A stretch of DNA of 25,458 nt from an uncultured Bacilli bacterium (lineage in GTDB: Bacteria > Bacillota_I > Bacilli_A > RF39 > UBA660). Each line of letters starts with the position of its first letter. The stretch's first letter is position 1. Made by a program: the position numbers and the translations under genes. Under the pieces are notes generated by a model. It was not told the origin of the DNA, did no database searches, and was given only the letters and a program-made list of their open reading frames with translations. The DNA is taken from positions 1 to 25,458 of the forward strand of contig CATKYP010000002.1 in assembly GCA_949840855.1 (NCBI GenBank), written 5' to 3'. This document shows, piece after piece, positions 21,091-25,458 of this stretch.

Positions 21091-23198
21091 AAAACGAACA
21101 AATCAAAAGTGATAATGAGGCAAAAGTAATTGCTATGTTAAATACACCTATCCCTAAAGAATTAGTATCTAATGGAATAGCAACATTCTTTGACTCACCA
21201 GAGGATACATATCTCTGTTCAGATAATAATAGTAAAGATAATAAACAGAAGCAGAAAAAAGCAAAAATTACCCAAGAAGTTACTTCTGATAAAGAGAGTT
21301 CTACTACTAATGATAGTACTCAAGAAGTTACTTCTGATAAAGAGAGTTCTACTACTAATGATAGTACTCAAAAAGTTATTCCAACTAATAAGATTTTTGA
21401 TAACGATTCAAATTGGTATTATGTAGTTGAAAATCAAGCAGCATATGGAAATTCAAACGGAAAAATTTATAATATTGATAAGGATGGAAACCTTATTGCT
21501 AGTCTTAGTATTCAAGGGCTTTATTCATCAGGATTAAATCAGTTGGAAGGTAATATAATAAGTCAAGAAGATAAAGAACAAATCCTTAAGAACATTACTA
21601 ATAGCATTGAGCAAATCAATTTTCTTCCAAAGCAAAAAGAGTTAGCAAAAGAAATAAAAGGATTCCCAGAAATAAATGAGCCAATACTAAAAATATTAGA
21701 TTTAAAAGATGTTTGTCTTAAATTTAAAGATGAGAGATCTTTAATTCGTGCAATCTTTATAGCAAAGGATAACGATATATTTAAAGCATTGTTATCTATA
21801 GCTGCATTAAATAAAGTAGACTTATTCAATCAACTAATTGACAAGCAGATTTTTCGGGAATCTGACTTTCGCTACTATTTTACTACTTCTGGTTTAGACC
21901 AAGCCTGCAAAACAATTTATGAAACCATGATTTATTGGGTGGATGAATATTCTAAAATGCCATCCGTAGAGTTCCTTTTAAGTCAAATACAAGTACCATA
22001 TTACAAAGAAATCGTAGATAGATATCTTTGGGATGAAGAAACTATTAAGACTTGGGTTGATGCTAATTATATAAAAATGAAAGAACATAAGTTTAATTAT
22101 TTATTAGAAGAAATTAGAAAAGGTAAAATCAAAGGAATAAATAGTGTTATTGACTCACTAAGTAATATTGAAGAAACATATAAACCTTATGATGAAAAGT
22201 TACAAGATCCATATAATGATTTAAAGGAATATATTGAGTCTAAAGAAAATGAAGTAACATTATTCACAGGTATAAAACCATTAGATGACAAACAATTTAC
22301 TATTGCTAAAGGGAAAATATGTTCAGTATTTGCTTACACAGGAAGTTTTAAAACCATGTTTTGTACTAATGTAGCATATAAATTATTAGGATTAAACACT
22401 AATGTTGTTTATATGTCATTAGAGATTGATAAACGAGAAATGTATATCAACTTTCTATCAAGATATTCATATGATGATGGTTCCCCACTATCACACAGTG
22501 ATATTAAATGTTGTAACTTAGGTGATAATGATAAGAAATATTTATTTGAAGAATTACAACCAAATTTTACACAAAGAAGAAAGAATCATTTAATTATATT
22601 TGATGAAACAGATTTAACAACTAATACTCAAAGTGAATGCACCAAATTATTATCTAATGCAGAAAATGAGTTTATTAAAAGAACAGGACACGGTGTTGAC
22701 TTACTAATTGTAGACCATATAAATTTATTAAAATTTAGTGAAGAACGTAAGATGAATGATTATGCAGCTGTAAATCATTGGATGAGTTACTTCCGTAAGA
22801 ATGCCATAGATTTTTTAGGCACAGGTAGACAAATTGCTATATTATGTGCAGCCCAGAGTTCACGAGAAGGTTTTAAAGAAGCTACTAAAAATAAAGGTAA
22901 ATATTCTCTAACAAATATTGCAGAAGGAAACGAGATAGAACGTTCTTCATCATATGTATTATCAATTTATACTTCAGATGATGATAAGAAAGCAAATAAA
23001 ACAAAAATGCAAATACTAAAGTATCGTGATGGCAACCATACAGATGACTTACTGGAAGTTTTAATTGATCCAAAGTATTATGCTTTTGGAGTTATAGAAA
23101 ATCTTTATAGTTCTGGAGATACAAAAATGTATAACATTCCAGGTAACAACATCTCTAGTAATAGCAATACATTTTGTAGACCATCAAGGAAAATATAA
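21087..23198 (+). CDS. DnaB-like replicative helicase
   Basis: This 703-residue protein carries a DnaB/RecA-type ATPase in its second half. Walker A is AYTGSFKTM (residues 416-424), followed by VVYMSLEID; Walker B is LLIVDHINLL (539-548), with AAQSSREG, IERSSSYVLSIY and LKYRDGNHT after. The first 380 residues do not look like a normal DnaB N-terminus and include two perfect TQEVTSDKESSTTNDS repeats. DnaB enzymes unwind DNA ahead of the fork as hexamers. It is the largest gene of the element and probably drives its replication with the DnaD-domain and DnaA-like proteins. An alternative is a KaiC-like ATPase, but the DnaB motifs fit better. Confidence 0.82.
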   Translation: MKNEQIKSDNEAKVIAMLNTPIPKELVSNGIATFFDSPEDTYLCSDNNSKDNKQKQKKAKITQEVTSDKESSTTNDSTQEVTSDKESSTTNDSTQKVIPTNKIFDNDSNWYYVVENQAAYGNSNGKIYNIDKDGNLIASLSIQGLYSSGLNQLEGNIISQEDKEQILKNITNSIEQINFLPKQKELAKEIKGFPEINEPILKILDLKDVCLKFKDERSLIRAIFIAKDNDIFKALLSIAALNKVDLFNQLIDKQIFRESDFRYYFTTSGLDQACKTIYETMIYWVDEYSKMPSVEFLLSQIQVPYYKEIVDRYLWDEETIKTWVDANYIKMKEHKFNYLLEEIRKGKIKGINSVIDSLSNIEETYKPYDEKLQDPYNDLKEYIESKENEVTLFTGIKPLDDKQFTIAKGKICSVFAYTGSFKTMFCTNVAYKLLGLNTNVVYMSLEIDKREMYINFLSRYSYDDGSPLSHSDIKCCNLGDNDKKYLFEELQPNFTQRRKNHLIIFDETDLTTNTQSECTKLLSNAENEFIKRTGHGVDLLIVDHINLLKFSEERKMNDYAAVNHWMSYFRKNAIDFLGTGRQIAILCAAQSSREGFKEATKNKGKYSLTNIAEGNEIERSSSYVLSIYTSDDDKKANKTKMQILKYRDGNHTDDLLEVLIDPKYYAFGVIENLYSSGDTKMYNIPGNNISSNSNTFCRPSRKI
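21273..21368 (+). repeat. 48-bp tandem repeat inside the helicase gene
   Basis: Two perfect head-to-tail 48-bp copies (21273-21320, 21321-21368) encode a 16-residue Ser/Thr-rich linker twice. In-frame slippage would change linker length without breaking the gene. Confidence 0.9.
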
Positions 23199-23210
23199 AG
23201 GTGATTAAAG

Positions 23211-23477
23211 ATGATATCACAGAAACAATTTAAAGAAATATTGAAACAACCATTATCAATTTTGGGTATGCTTCTTGATAACTATTTACGATTTGTTAGA
23301 CTAGGAGTTAGGAAACATCACCCGTTAAATAAGTCAATTCACAATCTTCCTTATTTTGCATATATTTCATTGAGGAGGAATCCGAAAATGAAAGTAATTG
23401 CTCATTTTAAGGAAGACGGAGAAAACTTACAAAAGTTGGTAGAACAACTATTATTAGAGGTGGTAGTTATTAAGTAA
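23211..23477 (+). CDS. Small protein upstream of the large serine recombinase
   Basis: The full frame encodes 88 residues from ATG 23211 (AGGTGATT site). A second, better-placed start exists: ATG 23388 after TTGAGGAGGAAT, giving a 29-residue peptide beginning MKVIAHFKEDGENLQKLVEQ. I recall similar short peptides next to large serine recombinases in Firmicutes elements, of unproven function. A recombination directionality factor is one possibility. The N-terminal 59 residues are basic and helical, and I do not recognise them. Confidence 0.6.
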   Translation: MISQKQFKEILKQPLSILGMLLDNYLRFVRLGVRKHHPLNKSIHNLPYFAYISLRRNPKMKVIAHFKEDGENLQKLVEQLLLEVVVIK

Positions 23478-23498
23478 TTATAGATTGGAGGGATATTT

Positions 23499-25133
23499 TT
23501 GGATAGAGAATCAGAAATGAGAGATAATTTATTTAGAGTTGTAACTGTACTCTATATTATTATTTATGCACGTTTATCTAAGGAAGAAGAAGGTAAAACA
23601 CCAGAAGAACAATCTAAGAGTATTCAAAATCAAATTGACATATGCCAAAGATATATTAATGATGAACAGCAAAAATATCCCAACATTCAATTTAAAGTTG
23701 TAGCAAAGTTATCAGATGATGGAATTAGCGGAACAACATTTGACCGAGCAGATTTTAAGAGACTAATAAAATTAATTGAAAGCAAACAAGCAAATATGGT
23801 TATCACTAAAGACCAATCAAGGTTTGGACGTGAACATATAGAAAGTGATAATTATATGGAACGTTGGTTTCCTGAACACAATGTTAGATATGTAGCAGTA
23901 TTGGATGGTGTTGATACGTATGTGCCTGATAGTGCAAATAATGATATGGCACCTATTAAAAATTGGATGAATGAAATGTATGCAAAACACACTTCACGTT
24001 CAGTTAAAGCAACAAAGAAAAAGAATGCTTTAGAAGGTATATGGAATGGTGGTGAGCCTGTTCTAGGGCTTCAAATTGATCCAAATAATGAAGGATGTTT
24101 AATTTTAGAGCCTAAAGGTGCAGAAATAGTTAAAATGCTTGCTGAATTAGTATTAGATAACAAAAGTTTAGATGAAATTGTTGATATACTAATAGAAAAG
24201 AAAATACCTATACCATCAATTATTAAAGGAAACAGCCGAAACTTAAATAAAGAAGTTGAAGAAATATGGGATACAGAGACCATTAGAGATATATTAACTA
24301 ATGAGATGATTACAGGAGTTATGGTACAAGGTAAAACAACCACTTTAAGTCATAAATCTAAAAAAGTCATTTATCTACCAGAAGAAGATTGGATAAGGGT
24401 ACCTGATAAAGTCCCTGTAATTATACCTAGAGAAAGATTTGAAGCTATTCAAACAATGCTCAAATCAAATAAGAATAAAACAACGAAATCTCATGACTAT
24501 CTATTAAAAGGATTAATGAGGTGTGCGGATTGTGGGCACGCCATAAGTATCAAACATTTTAAAGATAGGAAAAATAACTACGTTGAATGTTGTTATTATA
24601 AGAAATATGGAAGAAGAAAAGAAGTATGTACTGCACATAGGTTTAGTTACGAGGAGTTAGAAAAGTTAGTATTAGATAATGTTAAAAATGAATGTATGCA
24701 ATATGTTAAAGATAATGATTTAGCAGAGAAATTAAAGAACAAGAAAGAAAGTAAAGAAAAGCAAGTTGATTTAAGATTAAAAATTGATAAATGCAACAGG
24801 AACATTGATAAGTTGAATAAGTCTATTGATAAAATGTATCAAAGGTTGGATGCAGGCATTATTGATGAAGACGATTATACAAGAATGACAAAAAATACTA
24901 AAGCAGCCATAAATTCAGAAAAATTATTATTGGAGACATATACAAAAGATTTAGAAGTATTAAAAGAAAAGAAAGTCAAAGAGCCAAACTATATTAAGAT
25001 AGTCAAAGAATTCCTTTCACTAAAAAAGCCTAATAGAATACTATTGTCTAGGCTTATTGAAGTGATATATGTCAACGACGATGGCACAATAGATATACAT
25101 TATAGGGTTAAAAATCCTTATAAAGATAATTAG
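23499..25133 (+). CDS. Large serine recombinase (integrase/excisase of the element)
   Basis: This 544-residue protein has the three parts of large serine recombinases: an N-terminal catalytic domain with YARLSKEEEG (nucleophile Ser27) and ITKDQSRFGRE (residues 102-112); a recombinase domain including GGEPVLGLQI; and a zinc ribbon (Cys342, Cys345, Cys364/365, Cys377), followed by a long coiled coil (about 390-500). It is of the SpoIVCA/TnpX type. Start TTG with GGAGGG upstream; no ATG serves as well. Its stop codon touches the attR arm at 25133. It should cut at the GT core and join attP x attB, and excise the element if a directionality factor allows. Confidence 0.95.
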   Translation: MDRESEMRDNLFRVVTVLYIIIYARLSKEEEGKTPEEQSKSIQNQIDICQRYINDEQQKYPNIQFKVVAKLSDDGISGTTFDRADFKRLIKLIESKQANMVITKDQSRFGREHIESDNYMERWFPEHNVRYVAVLDGVDTYVPDSANNDMAPIKNWMNEMYAKHTSRSVKATKKKNALEGIWNGGEPVLGLQIDPNNEGCLILEPKGAEIVKMLAELVLDNKSLDEIVDILIEKKIPIPSIIKGNSRNLNKEVEEIWDTETIRDILTNEMITGVMVQGKTTTLSHKSKKVIYLPEEDWIRVPDKVPVIIPRERFEAIQTMLKSNKNKTTKSHDYLLKGLMRCADCGHAISIKHFKDRKNNYVECCYYKKYGRRKEVCTAHRFSYEELEKLVLDNVKNECMQYVKDNDLAEKLKNKKESKEKQVDLRLKIDKCNRNIDKLNKSIDKMYQRLDAGIIDEDDYTRMTKNTKAAINSEKLLLETYTKDLEVLKEKKVKEPNYIKIVKEFLSLKKPNRILLSRLIEVIYVNDDGTIDIHYRVKNPYKDN

Positions 25134-25174
25134 TGCCACTTTTACCCATTGGAGGTGGCTCCGATTAATCCTTG
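25133..25174. other. attR, right attachment site
   Basis: The internal arm is 25133-25154 (starts GTGCCACTTTTACCCAT), the GT core is 25155-25156, and host collagen-repeat DNA begins at 25157 (GGCTCCGATTAATCC). Joined to attL at GT it rebuilds the gene in frame. Confidence 0.9.
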
Positions 25175-25339
25175 AATACCTTGAGGCCCAGTAGGTCCAG
25201 TAGGCCCACCAGCAGTACCAGGGATACCTTGAGGACCTTGAGGCCCAGTAGGACCAATAGGTCCAGTAGGCCCTAAAATAAAGCAAGGAGATTGATGATT
25301 GCAACATCTTCTTCTATTATTGTCATTAAAATCATTCAT
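25142..25339 (-). CDS. Collagen-like protein, N-terminal part of interrupted gene
   Basis: This minus-strand frame starts at ATG 25339 with AGGAGG eight bases upstream. It encodes MNDFNDNNRRRCCNHQSPCF and then Gly-X-Y repeats (GPTGPIGPTGPQGPQG and GIQGLIGAT). The frame leaves host DNA at 25155 and stops at a TAA (25142-25144) inside the attR arm, so unexcised DNA yields a 65-residue truncated product with only a few triplets. The rest of the gene is at 71-865, and removal of the element restores a 325-residue protein. The short Cys/Arg-rich leader is typical of spore-surface collagen-like proteins. Confidence 0.9.
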   Translation of the reverse strand: MNDFNDNNRRRCCNHQSPCFILGPTGPIGPTGPQGPQGIPGTAGGPTGPTGPQGIQGLIGATSNG

Positions 25340-25385
25340 AATATTTTACCTCCTGATATATAATATGTTGCTTTCCAAATAAGGT
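25340..25385 (-). promoter_or_regulatory. Ribosome-binding site and possible sporulation-type promoter of the collagen-like gene
   Basis: AGGAGG lies at 25349-25354 on the minus strand. Just upstream, CATATTATA (25359-25367) resembles the -10 of sigma-K/sigma-E promoters (CATAnnnTA), with AC (25384-25385) 16 bp further, as at sigma-K -35 elements. In AT-rich DNA this could be chance. Confidence 0.35.
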
Positions 25386-25458
25386 AATTATATTTGTCTA
25401 TCGATGTTATATATATTTTAATATTGAATTTATGTTATACTTATTTTAGATTATGGAG

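Larger units (their letters stand above)
864..25154. mobile_element. 24.3-kb integrative element interrupting a collagen-like gene (skin-like)
   Basis: The two halves of one minus-strand collagen-like gene flank this segment, and a large serine recombinase ends at the right boundary. attL and attR share only GT (864-865 and 25155-25156), the 2-bp core typical of serine integrases. The internal arms form an inverted repeat matching at 18 of 22 positions. Cargo includes replication genes (split DnaA, DnaD domain, DnaB-like helicase), PcfK/PcfJ, an N6-methylase-like protein, accessory cassettes, repressors and a second small resolvase. I see no capsid, terminase, relaxase or secretion genes. It could be a phage satellite, a plasmid-like integrative element or a developmentally excised intervening element. 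The boundaries are well supported; the mode of spread is unknown. Confidence 0.93.

Overview
The window is AT-rich DNA from a low-GC Bacillota (Firmicutes-type) genome: Shine-Dalgarno sites are strong (GGAGG-like), arginine is mostly AGA, and the flanking host gene is a BclA/BclB-like collagen-like surface protein of the kind known from exosporium-bearing spore formers. I cannot name the species. Only the first ~865 bases and the last ~300 bases are host DNA. Everything between is one complete integrated element of 24,291 bp (864-25154).

The host gene lies on the minus strand and is cut in two. Its N-terminus and first Gly-X-Y repeats are at the right end (25155-25339). The remaining repeats, the C-terminal domain and the terminator are at the left end (71-865 and 31-54). 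A 544-residue large serine recombinase ends exactly at the right junction. The two junctions share only the dinucleotide GT. Joining them at GT removes the element and gives an uninterrupted 325-codon gene in frame. The reconstituted attP is a 46-bp imperfect palindrome centred on GT, and the rebuilt attB is identical over 30 bp to another repeat in the same gene. The layout resembles the sigK-skin type of intervening element, here in a collagen-like gene.

Layout inside the element:
(1) 1100-2799: a DnaA split into a separate AAA+ domain and a separate DNA-binding domain, with a degenerate DnaB/RecA-fold protein between them.
(2) 2813-6188: moron-like accessory cassettes (macro-domain protein, unknown, pentapeptide-repeat protein, unknown) built around three near-identical copies of one promoter, two of them preceded by the same terminator.
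(3) 6206-9987: a divergent XRE regulator, a two-helix membrane protein and small unknown genes, interrupted by 640 bp of non-coding DNA with a strong hairpin.
(4) 10097-12259: a CI-like repressor divergent from a PD-(D/E)XK nuclease and a lipoprotein, with three phased TACACTC repeats between them.
(5) 12393-17123: a long operon of phage/conjugative-element housekeeping genes (papain-like protein, zinc ribbon, N6-methylase-like protein, PcfK, PcfJ, HTH, DnaD domain, unknowns, HTH).
(6) 17261-17998: a small resolvase with candidate res repeats.
(7) 18017-19198: a convergent unknown zinc-ribbon protein.
(8) 19347-23198: a possible replication protein and a DnaB-like helicase.
(9) 23211-25133: a small protein and the large serine recombinase at the attachment site.

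The element has many replication and partner-recombination genes but no capsid, portal, terminase, lysis, relaxase or type IV secretion gene that I can see. It therefore looks like a self-replicating satellite or plasmid-like integrative element, or a domesticated intervening element, rather than a complete prophage or ICE.
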